A stretch of DNA of 64,000 nucleotides from Edaphochlamys debaryana (Eukaryota > Chlorophyta > Chlorophyceae > Chlamydomonadales), in contig JAEHOE010000012.1 of the NCBI GenBank assembly GCA_016858145.1, forward strand, positions 1 to 64,000, read 5' to 3'. The notes below the pieces were generated by a model. The model searched no databases, was not told where the DNA came from, and saw nothing but the letters and a program-made list of their open reading frames with translations. This document shows, piece after piece, positions 1 to 11,969 of this stretch. The position numbers and the translations under genes were made by a program. Every line of letters starts with the position of its first letter. Position 1 is the first letter of the stretch.

Positions 1-2580
1 ACAACAGGTGTCAACTCCCAACACATGCGCACATTCATCAATTCCCATATTGCAGTGAACGTCTGGTTCCCGCATTCGGATCCCCTGTTGCGAGGACACG
101 GGGGCTGCTGACGGCCCGCCGGGCAAACCATGTCCCCGCCAGCTTGCTCCCGCCCCAAGAGAGGCCACTCACCGTCTTGCCCCGACCGCCAATTACTAAG
201 CGCCGCTGTGCTTGCGACTTCAGTTTGCCCCGGACCGCTATACCACCGCGACAACCGGTCGGCTGCGCAGATAAGCGGCACGGGCTTGCTGCACTCCGCT
301 GACTCCGTCAGGCTGAGACAGACGGGGCAGTACGCTACGTCGACGCCCTCCTCCTGGCGCACAGAGCACTGGGCGGCGTCAACCGTAGCTTGCAAGCATC
401 TGCGGGGGAGAAGCACAACAACGGTGAGCGGGGAACAAAGTGGCGTGGCGTGACTTATTGGGGCTTCCAAGGCACCCCTCCTGTTCTGTCCGTGGCCGCG
501 CCCTTGGGGCGCTCCCACGTACGGTACTCTGGACGGGACTGGCCAAGCTACGGCAAGGAGTCCGGGTTACAAGCATGCTTAACGTAGACGGCTGCACTGG
601 GGGACTGTATGCTTCACGATCGGCTGTCTGGTTTCTATCGCGGGTTCGTTATCATTCGTACAGACCTCGTGGCCCTGGAGGGCCCGTCTGTCGGAGCTGA
701 GCCGTGTACAGGTACAATCGACCTAATGCACACCTGAACAGACCGCCGCAGGTGGTGACTGCTTCCCGCCCATCTTCATCTGCGGCGGGAAAGTATGCGG
801 CGCGGGTGTGGGGAGGTAACGTGAGCAGATCGGCTCGACCATGGGCGGGAGCAGCGAAGGTCTCTGCGTGAGTATCAAGCGTCGCCGTTGCTGGTCAACA
901 AGGTGAATGGCAGTCTAATGCGAGCTGGCGCGCTGGCCGACCCCATTTTCCCGCGTCGACAGGGTTGCGGATGGATGGCGCCCATGGCGCGCACTTGGCA
1001 CCGGACTCGGCCTTCGATATACAGTCTACGCGTCGAGGGTTGTCATCCAAATACCACCTCCTGATCAGAATTAAGCCCCGATCCGCGTCGCGCACGATGG
1101 CGCGCGTCACGCGGGATGTGCTCCGAGGGTAACCCGGGACGAAGTAACCATTGTAACAAGCCATCTTCGTGTTTAACCCACTCTTGGAATCGTCGACGGC
1201 CTCCTGGGCAGCTTGACGCCGGTCGGCCTGGGAAGAGCATTGCGTCGGCAGATATAGGACGGCCGCACCGACGAGGACTAGCACAGCTAGCGACCGCCCT
1301 TGCGCCATCCCCCAGCTGGGAGGGCGCCAGGCGCCAAATCGCGAGAGTTGGCGCAGTGGTGGGCTTCACTAAGGTGTGCACACACGTTGCTACCCCAGAC
1401 GCGATAGTCAATGTGTGCGTCACTATCGACAAACAACTATGCCGGCTATGCATGACCAGGTGCCTGACTTGGCGGGTAAACAGGCGTCCCAGACGGGTTG
1501 TACAAGCCGCACTCCCGGACCATTTTGGCGGTCGAGCGACGCGTCTCCCGTATAAGTCGTAACTGGAATACGCAGTGTGCGATGTCATCTACATCAAATG
1601 CCTGCCATTTGGGCCGCGCCGGCATACGCTGGGCAGCCTAAGTTTCCATCAGGGGACCCGAGTCTGGAGAAGCGAAGAGAGCATGGACGAAATGCGTTCA
1701 GAGTAGGCATCTTGACGCATTATTTCAACGCGACGAAACGCGGGAGGTGGGTCGGGTCGCTGAAACGGACAGCGGACGCTCGTCACCGAGCGGTAACCAA
1801 CTGCAACTGGGTAGGAATGCAACGTTGTGCGACTCCGACGACGTGGACATACAGCGCGGGGAGGATATCTGCCCATTTGCTTTTGCGTTTGAAAGATCCT
1901 GAATAAAGCGCTAACGGCACTTCTAATTAACACGCAGGCCCCAAGGCCCCAAGGGACGGGATGCGCAGCCGCCAAGGCACCTGCTCAACCTCCTCACACA
2001 CAGTGACCTGCTGACACCCCTAACCCCCATGAGCCAGCTGCGCTCCACGTCGCCTGAGCAGGATGATTGGTGTAGGCGCCAACGAGGTCACCCAACACCC
2101 ACCAGACTGTCTATATGTGGGGGCTATGTCGTCTGCGCGTCGGTGCAAGGGCCTAGACTGCCCCGGGCCTGGCACGGGCGCGCCAGGCGCGGGACAGTGC
2201 AGCGTGGACAGAAGTATACACTGCTCATACACTGTCCCGCTGTCTTGCCCTGCACAACGTAAGCACAGGGAACGGCTGCCGTTGGTGGCGTTGAGCAGAT
2301 CCACTGGGCGGGCCCGCGCCCAGGCAGCGGCAAACGCACGGCGGAACGGTCGGCAGAGCGCACACCCCATGTGGTGTGTTAAGACTTGATCCGGACCTTG
2401 CTCCGAAGGACTAGCCCGCGCAAACGGGAGCAGGTCGGCTCCCAGCACGCCTGGCTCCCAGACAAGGACTAGGCGGTAGTCGTTGACCCGGCTGTGCGCA
2501 CTATGCCGAACGTATGGAGCGGAGCATTGATGCGGGTTGCAAGCTAGGGCCAAGCCATCACGAAGCTGCTGGCCGGTCAG
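1..2580. other. gene-free stretch, composition less GC-biased than the rest
   Basis: No exon with recognisable homology on either strand. Several overlapping open frames occur in the 900-1,900 part, but they compete in three or more frames and lack the strongly GC-rich third positions of the real genes here. The sequence looks less GC-rich and more random than the rest of the window. The only frame with a suggestive feature is listed separately at 895-1308. Confidence 0.5.
895..1308 (-). CDS. possible small secreted protein (weak)
   Basis: Uninterrupted 137-codon frame with a true ATG. Its first 30 or so residues look like a signal peptide: basic Arg5, a hydrophobic run (LAVLVLVGAAVLYL), then a polar stretch after PTQCSSQA suitable for cleavage. 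The mature part is rich in Arg and has five cysteines (three in the last 40 residues). No family is recognised. Codon use is unlike the other genes here (CTA, TAT and CAA are used), longer frames overlap it on both strands, and no splice or poly(A) evidence supports it. It may be a chance frame. Confidence 0.15.
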   Translation of the reverse strand: MAQGRSLAVLVLVGAAVLYLPTQCSSQADRRQAAQEAVDDSKSGLNTKMACYNGYFVPGYPRSTSRVTRAIVRDADRGLILIRRWYLDDNPRRVDCISKAESGAKCAPWAPSIRNPVDAGKWGRPARQLALDCHSPC

Positions 2581-2582
2581 GC

Positions 2583-2598
2583 ATTAGGGTTTAGGGTT
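2583..2598 (+). repeat. short interstitial telomere-like tract (TTAGGG/TTTAGGG)
   Basis: ATTAGGGTTTAGGGTT, two tandem units of the plant/algal telomere motif, lies 14 bp before the left arm of the inverted repeat. It is too short to be a telomere; it could be a repair scar or a remnant of a mobile element end. Confidence 0.5.
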
Positions 2599-2611
2599 CA
2601 GCACACTGTAG

Positions 2612-2729
2612 GACAAGCGGGGCGCCCCCATGGGGGCGGAAAAGGGCTGAGCCCCTCACCCATCTGCTACGCGACCCATTCCCCGCGGTAACCGTGGGCG
2701 CACTATACTTCAACCGCGCTTTAACGCGT
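2612..2729 (+). repeat. 118-bp inverted repeat, left arm
   Basis: The reverse complement recurs at 9618-9735 with only two mismatches seen. The arm contains its own short palindrome (GCGCCCCCATGGGGGCG) and the module AAAAGGGCTGAGCCCC, also found on the opposite strand near 20,520. The two arms flank the whole nicastrin gene in opposite orientation. Confidence 0.85.
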
Positions 2730-2838
2730 AATTAGCAGGTTGTCGGGGGACTCGCACCCCTCGGCACGGGGTAATCCCGGGGGGCTTCGCTGTAGGAAAA
2801 GGATCCACAACTGAAGGCGCGGGGGGCAAGCTGGTACG

Positions 2839-2843
2839 TTACA
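2839..2843 (-). promoter_or_regulatory. candidate TGTAA poly(A) signal of the nicastrin gene
   Basis: TTACA on the plus strand, i.e. TGTAA on the minus strand, about 205 nt past the nicastrin stop. TGTAA is the usual poly(A) signal in volvocine algae. The pentamer is common by chance. Confidence 0.35.
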
Positions 2844-3047
2844 GGGGCAGCGGGTGCTCCACGGTGGGGGATGAGTAGACACAGCTGCACGGGGCCCAGA
2901 TCCACAAACCATAGTTGGGTCAACACATGTAACATCTGTCCTGTCCTGCATAGCCAGAGGACGCATGTGTGGCACTTCTGTCACTGCCACTCACCCATCA
3001 CCCATCCGCCACGACAGCTGTACGGTCCCAAAGTGGGGAGTTCTCCT

Positions 3048-6000
3048 TCATTGCGTCTTCATGTGCTTCTCAAACGCCTTGACTCCTATCCAGGAGGTCA
3101 CGGCCGTGAAGAGGGTGAGCATCAGCCCCACAACGAGTACTGTCACTTGCGTCTGTGGCAGGGCAGGTCGCAACACGATAAGGAGGGCAGAAAGGGATGT
3201 GGCCGGCACAGGCGCTAGTAGACCTTGAAGTTAGCCAAGTCACTGCCACCTTCATTCCTGCATTCCTCGTATCCTGCTGGTGCCACGCAGCCTAATACTT
3301 GTGAGCGGTGCCCCTGCCCTCAACCACAAAAAGGGGCTCACGCCTGCCCACCTTCTCAGACTCCTCCTGGAAGACCGTTAGCACCGGCGTACGGCCGGGC
3401 CAGTTGGACTCGGTCCACATCGGATCCGCGGGCCAGCTGTAGTTTGCCTCCCAGGCCGCAGCGCTCCCATCCAGGAGCCACCGCCAGTAACCGTTGGCAA
3501 TTGCATACGTCAGCCTGGCATGCGGGACGGCAGGGCACGCAGTCGTGTTAGTAGCATGCACACGGTGGCGAAGGCATACAGGTGTACGCCCCCGATGGCA
3601 GGGTGGAAGCACTGGTCAAAGAGAGGGAGGCCCCGCGCAATCAGCTTAAAACACCAGCGTCGCAATGTTGGGGCCGGAAAAGGTTTCGACGGCACCGCCT
3701 GCTCACCGCCCCCGGACGCTCACCCGGTGCTGTAGGCGGGGAAGTAGTTGGCGGTCGTGTTGAGGCATCGGCCCATAGTGGCGGCATCCTTGTCGGGCTT
3801 GGTCCCGAAGCGCCAGCCCACGCAGGCCAGCGGCCAGGGGCAGAGGTTGACTGTGGTGTCGCAGGGCGCCCCGAGCCAGGTGGTGTTGTCGGCGGGGAAC
3901 GAGGCATTTGCGGGGGCCGGCGTGGCTGTGGCGTTGGCCAGGTAGTTGAACACGAAACGGGCCAGGTTGGGCTTGGCCCTGGGGTAAAATGGGAGGGCGC
4001 CGGCACGGATAAAAAGCAAGCGAGGCAGGAGCAGGGTCAGTGTCCGGGTGTGCGGCTGTCAACAGGCACGTGTGCCTTTGGCGCTTGCGAGAGAAGAGGT
4101 TCGAAAAAAGGCACTGGCCCTGACGGCCGCACCTGGAGGACTTCGGGTCTCTGTCCACGCCGCGCATGACCCCGGGGTAGCCCTTGACAGCCGCTGAGGT
4201 GCTGCCGTCATAGAAGACCTCCACGTCTGCGCCAAGGGCGAGCAGCAGGCCGGGTCGCGTGGTCGGGTTGCGGCAAGGGCTGAGGACATTGGTCCCGCTG
4301 TGCCCCCTCATCCACCCTGTCCCGCCCAGCGCCCCCTCCCCAAAAGTGAAAGGGACTCCCCCACAAGCGCACGCTCCAACAAACCTATGGCTCCGCTGCT
4401 TACCCGCGCGCATTAGCGCCTGCGCCAAGGGGCACTGCATGCCGGGCGACTCCAGGATGAGGCACACGGAAAGGTCGGCCACAGCCAGGCGGACCAGCGT
4501 GCGGTTTAGCTCCAGCGGAGGCGTGGCCGGACCCGCCAGCAGCGTGTGCAGTGTGCGCGCCACGAGGATGGTGGAATCGGCCAGGGACTGCGTGGGATGT
4601 AGTGTTGAGGGCCGGGGTCAGGCAGTGACGCGTGGGCGCGGACGTAGCGGCGCTGGAGAGGTAGAGGCACGAAGAGGCATGGCAAGCGGGGGGCAGCTTG
4701 TGCAGTTGCGCCGGCGGACGGAGGAGGCCATGTAAGGGATGTAGGGCATACGTCCGAGTCAGGACTTGGCGCGCAAGTGTTCGATGCCCGTCTTTGTACG
4801 TCTGGACTACCTCGCGGGGCTACCCCGGGCTACCTCGGGCGGTGCGGGCCTATGTAGCACACGCAGAACTCGCCGTGCTTGCAAGGAGCTCACGCAACCA
4901 TGTTCGCATCAGACGCAACCCTCTCGGCGCGGAAACCGGGCCTGGAGGTCTGGGAACGCCTGGAGGCGGGATGTGCAATTGACTCCCGCCAACCGCGACT
5001 GCTCGGCCAGAAGATGTAACCTAAGCTCAGGACGGCCAGGTTGCGTAAGGACCAAGAGAGAGCCGCACGCGTCTGTGTGGTGAAGTGCCACGTATCAAGG
5101 AGCAGGTGCGCAACAGGCCGAGGTAAGGCAACGCAATCGTTCGCCCTCGCCGCACTCGGCCCTCAAAAAGCAGTTTTAATTGTTGTTCAGTATCGACCTA
5201 CTGTCACTTCGCATAGAGCTTCGAAGCGTGCGTCGCGCGGTGGCAGCGCGGGAGTTACGTCGGAACTGAGCTGTCCGCCTTTACCCTGAGCCCGCAGCCA
5301 CTATGCTTACCTGCAACGACACTGCAAATCCATCATCATACTCGCTCTCGTAGTAGGGGCTACGAAATGCTTGGTCAAAGTCGGCGATGACCATCCCCGC
5401 GATGTCCGGCCGAACGCGCAGGAAGGATGTGAGCGCGGACGGAGGCAGGCCAGGATTTGTTGCGCTTGCCGGTGAGACCTCAATCTGCGTGGAGAGGTGG
5501 GCGCATGCGCGGGTTCGGGGTGGGGTAGACGTGGGTCGGCAGGGCAACCTTAGCACGCAGTTTTGTGGGCAAAGCAAACAAAAGAAGAAGCCTCCAGTAG
5601 CCACGAGGGAGAGGACATTCTGACTGCCCGATAACCACATATGCAACTCATTACTCGATAGCTCCTATGCGTCCTTCCAACTTACCAGGGGGTCCTCAGC
5701 TGCACCCGCAGCCGCGGCCGCGTCCAGCAGCGCCGAAGCGTTGCCGTACGCGCCCGTGCGTTGCGTGTGCAGGTAGAAGGTGGAGGCGTTGGCTGTGCGG
5801 TTGTAGGCGGTACCGACCTGGCCTACCTCCACGACCTGAACGGATTGGAGGAAACGAGGGAGGCGGGTCAGAGCGGCGCGGTTTGGGGTGTAAAGCGGAC
5901 TGTCGGGGGGGGGGGGGTGTGGCCGGCATGCGGCGAACCCCAGACGGCACCCGCTCCCCCCGACGACGAGCCCCTTCGCCTCTCCATCTCCCACGTGGTG

Positions 6001-9000
6001 TGCAAAGTATGTGCCACGCTGGGTGGCACCCGGCGGGTGCCGTGTGCACAAGGGCTGCCTGCAGGAATACTAACTGAAGCCGGCTGTGGCAGAGAGGAAG
6101 CTCTCGAACCGGACTTCCTAGCGCAATGCCCGACCTGAGGCCCCCACCTGGTCCACCAGGTCGGTCCGCAGCCCCCATGTGAAGCTGCTGTTGCGAGCCA
6201 TGTCATACAGCAGCCGCTTGCTCCCCATGTGGCCAAACGCCTCGCCTGAGGGAAAGGCAGCAAGGGCGACGGGGTCAAGTGGGTGGCCAGGCGTAGGCAA
6301 CCGCACTGCCCTGGAACGCCATGCGACAACAGCAAACTGCGGGGGCCTAACGTCGAGTAGAGTACCTCGCCCCTGTCACTGCCCTGAGCTCCACTCCGCC
6401 CGAGATGCGTTCACGCACGCCATGTTGTCATGCCAAGATGCATGAGCTAAAATCTGTCTGCCCCCGATGTGCATGCTTCCTTTCCTATGCCCACCACTAG
6501 CGAAGTCTCCCCTTCACAGCGCGTTCCTCCAGGCTACGGCCCTCACCCGGCAGCGCCGCGAACGCCAGTTGCCTCGTGTACGTGTCCACGGCCCCGCTGC
6601 TGGCCAGCAGGCGGATGGCAGCCAGGGCTGCGATGAGGCCAGACAGGGCCGCATTACCAGCCTTAGGTTGGGTAGCAAGGGCAGGGAGTGTGAGGAAGAG
6701 GCGAGGAAGGCACAGGGATCGGATGGGAACCGGCAGCAGGTGGAAGGCGCCAGCCTTCGCAGCGATAGCTTCAGCCAAAGCGCATAGGCAGAGACACCCA
6801 AATCCCCTTCCAACCCTGCTGCAGACTCCTCCCACACGCCCCACGCCCAATGCCATCTGCAGCTTTCCACACCCACTGGCCTTAGTCAGGTCGTGGAAGA
6901 GGGAGTTGGAGTCCATCCGGGCCAGCAGCAGTGTGGTGGGCCGGGGCGTGATGTTGACGTAGAGGGGGTGCTGCAGCGCCGGCAGCGCCGTCCAGACGCC
7001 GTAGGAACCCACCTACGGGCCGCACGCAAGGAGAGGACACAGGGCGGTGGAATAAGCATCTGCCGTTGTTGAATGGCGGCATTAGACTCTCCCTGCCCCC
7101 AAGTGCGCAACGATGCACCATCCCGCATCAAGAAGGCACCCAGCGCGAACCCAACCACGTGCTTGACTGCACTCGCCTACACGCCGCACGTGTCCACACG
7201 CCCCAACCCCGAGCGCAAGCCCTTAGCGTCCAGCACAGGCCCTTGCCATGATGCTTCGCAGCTCCCTGCCGCCCGGCAGCTTGGCACCCTGTCCAAGCCT
7301 GAGGTCTGCCCTCGTCGCGGCCGCTCACCGGCAGGCAGGTGTTCTCCGAGATGCAGCGGCTGGAGTTGTCGAGGGCGTCCATGGGCAGCTGCATGCGGGC
7401 CACGTGCCGCCCGCCCTGGGGAGGAGCGCGGGGGAGGGCGAGAAGTGGGGGGCGTGAGGAAGGTGCGAGGAAGGAGCGGAGAGGGGAAGAGCCGCGGGGC
7501 CTGGGGGGCGGAGCGGGCAGCGTCAGTTGAGCAAGCAGCTCCGAGAGAGCAACTTGGTTCACAGCGGCTGCGCTACCAGCCGGGGCCGCATGCAGGCGCC
7601 GCGGCTGCGCTTTCTCCCCCTTGCACGAGGCAGGCGTCAGGCCTGTCCACGACGACCTCGGGGACAGCTGCGGGGCCGCAAGCACACAGCAGCCCACCTT
7701 GACCCCGTGTTCCACGTTGTACGCTGCACGCCATGCCGTCTCATTGGCCATGAGCGGCGTGAGCATGAACAGCGGCAGGCCCAGCCAGGTCCGATCCAGG
7801 CCCGTGCCCCAGGGGTTCCATACGTAGTCGGGGGTGGAGTAGAGCGCGTGCTCCACGTTGGGAAAGGTGGTGGCCGCGGAGAGAGCGGCGGGGCGGGCTG
7901 CAGAGGGAAAGGCAATGGCAGGGTGAGGCGTGCAGTTTGAAGGTCAGAGAGGTGGGGAAGGGGGAGATGGACGGAAGGCAGTCTGCTAGTATGCAATGTG
8001 TGGAAACTCTCGGGCCGGGCGCAGCCGCCTCGCTCTGCGCGCTTACGACGTCTGGAAGCGGGCACAAGACTGCGCAGGGCACTGGGCGGCCCACGCAGCC
8101 TGCCGCTGGCTCCTGCTGGGTACCCGGCTGGCAGAGGCGCTCGCACCGTCCGAGGCCAGGTAAGGCTAAGCTGCCGCTACACCTGCTTGGCTGGGGCTCA
8201 TGCCGCCCCGGCACTGGGTGACGCCGATGGAGGGTCCATGGTGGGGCAATGCGCCCAGTCTAGCCCAAGCCGTAGGCGGGCGCTCAGCGGGCAGGGCTGG
8301 CTACACAGCCCCCTGAACTCTAAGACTTGTCAGTGCCAGGCGGTGCCGATTGCGCCAGCTGTGATGCCCAGTTTGGTCTAGGATCAGCGCTTCAGCCCTG
8401 GACCAAGCGCCTGAGCACTCTGGCCTGCACCCGCCACTGCCGCCAGCCAGCAGCGAAGAGGTTGCGCTCCTGCTGGCGTGTCCACGCCTCACGGGCTGGT
8501 ACCTGACGTCGCTGCCCCACGGCAGGCCGCCAGCTCGGTGCAATAGTCGTGCCATATTCTCGAAGCTGCCCGACGACCCCCCCTACCTGTCGTGGGATCC
8601 ACAAGGATGGCCACGACATCTTTGCGGAGCCCAGCATCCGCTCGATACTGGGCCAGCAGAGATTCCAACTGCTCTGCTGGCACCACTACAACGCGGGGGC
8701 CTGCGGATAGAGGAGGGCCAGGGGCAAGGGGTCGTGTTGGTTGTCGGGGGGGAGCTGCACCCGGCCAAACACACCCAGTGCCCACCTTCCGCGGTGCACC
8801 TTCCCCCCAGCACCACCCCGCGGCCTACTTTGTGTGGCTGCACTTCCCCCCAATCGACAATTGTCGCTGCCTCCCAAGAGCGCCCAGAGTAGCTCACCGC
8901 CTCGCATTTGCGGGAGGTCTTTCAAGTGTACCAACGGAGCCGTGACCTCCTCCCTGTTTGGGGCTACGTGCATAAAGGTGCTGAGGTCAGTAGCATTCAG

Positions 9001-9342
9001 GGAAGAGTCGGAAGCGCTCACACCTCCCGCACCTTCGCAGCCTATGGTGCCGGTCGCGTTCAGCAGCTTGTAGCACCCCCGACTGTACTTCATGCTCTCG
9101 TACATTGCATCTTCGAGCTCCCCAACCTGGCCAGAGCGAGCAGGCGGTGGTGAACCGGCGCATGGCAGAGCCAAATTCCTCGAAACGTGAAGCATGAACG
9201 ACAGCAGCTAAGCTACTTCCATAGCTTAGGCTGAGCTTGCCTTCAGGAACATGGTGCCTTGAGCTGCCTGGCCGCGTGCGAGGTGAGCGACATGCCCCAA
9301 CACAAGCACTGCAAGCACGCGCGAGGCATGTAGAGCCAGCAT
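3048..9342 (-). CDS. NCSTN: nicastrin, gamma-secretase subunit
   Basis: Type I membrane glycoprotein that recruits substrates to gamma-secretase, acting in the endomembrane system. About 15 exons encode roughly 770 residues. Exon 1 (9241-9342) gives a signal peptide (MLALHASRVLAVLVLGHVA) and joins exon 2 (8898-9126) through a GC-AG intron. Further exons: 8587-8700, 7698-7897 (VWNPWGTG), 7329-7415, about 6873-7012, about 6540-6650, 6148-6245, 5686-5835, 5311-5484, 4404-4587, one near 4110-4230 (uncertain), 3724-3978, 3342-3514 and the last to 3048. Family landmarks are GEAFGHMGSKRLLYDM (counterpart of the DYIGS region), SATNPGLPPSALTSFLR, ARFVFNYLANATATP, PAYSTG and DPMWTESNWPGR. One transmembrane helix (VTVLVVGLMLTLFTAVTSWI) precedes a short basic tail ending KAFEKHMKTQ. 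Many N-x-S/T sites fit a glycosylated ectodomain. Minor exon borders around 4.1-4.3, 6.5 and 6.9 kb are inferred. Confidence 0.9.
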
Positions 9343-9617
9343 TGTGCGAGTCTACGGCTTGTTTTTTGCTTGCTATCGACAGGGAATCGGTGTGGAGCCA
9401 AAGGCCAACCGAGCCATGGAGCAAACAGAGACAGCTCTGAAGCCCGAAGTCCGAAGGAAGCACTTGCTTGGCGTTGTGAAGACTGCGCAGAGTATGAAGG
9501 CAATGTGCTATTGGTGCGGGGCAGGGGGGCGGGCCCCACGCAAAGGCACGCCACCTTCGATCCCGCCTTTGGGATCGCCCCCAATCTCCAGTCATCCCGA
9601 CACACTGCCGCCCACCG

Positions 9618-9735
9618 ACGCGTTAAAGCGCGGTTGGAGTATAGTGCTCCCACGGTTACCGCGGGGAATGGGTCGCGTAGCAGATGGGTGAGGGGCTCAG
9701 CCCTTTTCCGCCCCCATGGGGGCGCCCCGCTTGTC
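9618..9735 (-). repeat. 118-bp inverted repeat, right arm
   Basis: Reverse complement of 2612-2729 with two differences (GGGCGCAC/GGGAGCAC and TACTTCAAC/TACTCCAAC). It lies between the nicastrin 5' end and the LINE remnant, so it may be a piece of the same element family. Confidence 0.85.
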
Positions 9736-9985
9736 AGTCCTCCCAGGACTACAGATATCGACTGCGTTCCCCACCGTCTCGTCGCAATGCAGCTTTGAAT
9801 ATGGCGAAGCCGTGCTACACTGTGGGCTGGACGCAACGCACATGGCCCGTCGACCGTGACCGACCGGGACGCCGGTTCTCCCATAACTCCACCAGGCCTC
9901 CTGCCAGGCCCACCCCTGGTCCACGTAGTCAGACCCCGCAAGGCGGCCGCAGCACTCACCAGCACCACCCAAAGGTCCCAAACCG

Positions 9986-10020
9986 GAGCCAGGAAAGTAC
10001 CGTTCGCGCGCGCGACTGCC
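9986..10020 (+). repeat. dispersed repeat module, 5' side of the LINE remnant
   Basis: Shares GAGCCAGGAAAGTACCGTT followed by an alternating GC run and CTGCCCC with 21081-21116. In the second copy this module is joined directly to the one found at 11901-11969. Confidence 0.7.
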
Positions 10021-10084
10021 CCCCGGTAACCGCCCGTTGTCCACGGCCCCAAAGGTAATCGAAGGTAACATGCGCTCTACGTGC

Positions 10085-11706
10085 TGGGGTACTCCTGGGC
10101 GGGACAACCTTGCTTAATGGATGTGCGTCCCCCCGGAGGACGGAGGGCTCGGCCTCCTCCCGGTGGTAGAACACGTACGGGCCCGACAAGCGGTGCTGGC
10201 GACACGCTGCGTGCTGGGCAGCTGCCCGAACCTCCTCCGCTTCAGGCCAGTGTGGCCGACGGTCGCAATGGAGCTCCTCCGACGAACGCACCCGGCCGTA
10301 CACCCCCTCTGCCTCTTGACAGCCCAGCGGGCAGGCCCCAACGCCGCCACCAAGGTGCTGGGGACCACGGCAAACAGCCCCTGCCCGACGCTGAACATGA
10401 TAACGGGGGCACTCCTCCATCTCCCCCGGGTTGAGTTGATCAAGAGCCCCGCGGTGGGGCCGTGGGTACACAGCGCGCCAGTATGGGGAAATCCGGCCCT
10501 CAGACCCGCAGCAGCGGGCCGTGGGGGGCTGGAAAGCATGTATGCGGACCTGATGGGTATCAATGAATTGAGGACTGTTGGCCAACTAGTAAGAGCCTAT
10601 AGGGCAGGGGCGGGAGCAAGGGCGGGGCTCAGTGGAGCCCAGGGGGGCAGGCTGCCACCGATGGCTAGGAGCGAGTGCTCAAGGAAGGTGAAAGAGAACA
10701 TCGTAGTTGGTCTGTGGGGACGAGGGGGGTATGAGTCTCTACCCGCAGCGCTACGCAATGGCCCTGCGCTCCTAGGGAGGATCGATAGCTTGATGGGCCA
10801 TATTCCCGTACCGTGGGTGCAAGCAGCAACGGAGGTGGAAGAGAACCCGGACTTGGCCTGCCCAGAGGAGGAGGCATGGAAAGAACTCTTGGGATGCATA
10901 GGTTGGCGGATCGGACAGACGCTTGTGTCAGCGGCTAGGCTGTCGGTGAGCTTGGCCACGGCCCTGCAGATGGAGCCCGCTTTTGAGTATGTGAAAGGCA
11001 AGCATTTGAATTTTGTGGCAGAGGCGCTGAGTGGTGGGGTAGGGACGAGTCAGACCTGTTGGACCTACAAGCCACCTTGCGCAGGCTGTGGGCCCTGCGC
11101 TGGGAGAACGTGTGGAAGGAAGCTTTCTGGCGCTTGGCGCTCAACGGCTTTACTGGCTTTTCGGCACATGAAGGAACGGCCACGTGCCCATGTGAGATTG
11201 CGATGCACGGAGGGGACAGATTGCACCACTTTTGGAAATGCTACTTGGCTGAGGGCCTGGTTGATGAGATGTGCGCGTGTCTAGGGGGCGAGCAGGGCAT
11301 GCCATGGACCTGGCCACTTCGCCGGTTCAATCTTTGGCTGGCTCGACCAACGGAGGGAGTTGACCAGAGAGTGTGGGATGTGGTGTGTCTTGCAGCCACG
11401 ACAGCCATGGAGAAGGGACGCCGATATCTATACGCGACAAGGGAGAATGGGAATCGCCTCGGGGTGCTGAACCGTGGACGTGTGTTGGTGTCCGCTGAGT
11501 TTTGGGGAGCGCTTCACTCTTTTGCTGCGCTCAGGCCACCAAGTGGCTGGGAGACAATACCGGCGGACCACCCTTTCCTGCGAGTCTCAGGTGGCAGATT
11601 GACTGTGCAGGAGCCCCCAGGCGTCCTGGCCTTGATTGACGATGATTACAGGCACAGCGGAATAAGTGGAATAGTACTGAGGGGGGCTCTACGGGCCCGA
11701 CCCTAG
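10085..11706 (+). pseudogene. decayed non-LTR retrotransposon (LINE) ORF2 C-terminal part
   Basis: The frame starting near 10085 reads through a stop (NLA, stop, WM) into PPEDGGLGLLPV, the GGLG motif typical of the region just after the reverse-transcriptase core in plant and algal LINEs. It continues in frame to about 11040. The frame then shifts: RDESDLLDLQATLRRLWALR and onward lies in another frame and reaches the zinc-binding C-x-C...H-H-F-W-K-C element around 11185-11250 before a stop at 11706. One nonsense codon and one frameshift, with no polymerase core or endonuclease upstream, mean the copy is dead and 5'-truncated. The family is inferred from motifs only. Confidence 0.7.
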
Positions 11707-11900
11707 CAACGTGGTGTGACGACCGAAAGTCAGTCACGTTGCGTGGGTGTCGGTGTGCAGGTGGCACACCCAGTAGGTGGCGCTCTCGCTCAACCCCTCC
11801 CCTTCTGGAGGCGGTTCCTGCTGTAACCATCGCATCCTTGCTTAAATACCCTGTCGCATCCGGCTGGTGGGCCAGACCCGGCTAGTTGCACGTGGCATTG

Positions 11901-11969
11901 GCCCCTAGGTTTGCCCCCGCCTCGGCGATGCGTCTTGCTGGCACCTGCCTTCCTCATCGCGCGTTGCGG
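11901..11969 (+). repeat. dispersed repeat module, 3' side of the LINE remnant
   Basis: GCCCCTAGGTTTGCCCCCGC and the following CTCGGCGATGCG..TTGCTGGCACC recur at 21113-21183 with few differences. It probably belongs to the 3' untranslated part of the LINE family. Confidence 0.7.

Noticed and set aside
1043..1588. 181-codon minus and 148-codon plus overlapping frames
   Set aside because: Mutually overlapping on opposite strands, no domain, and they also overlap the signal-peptide frame.
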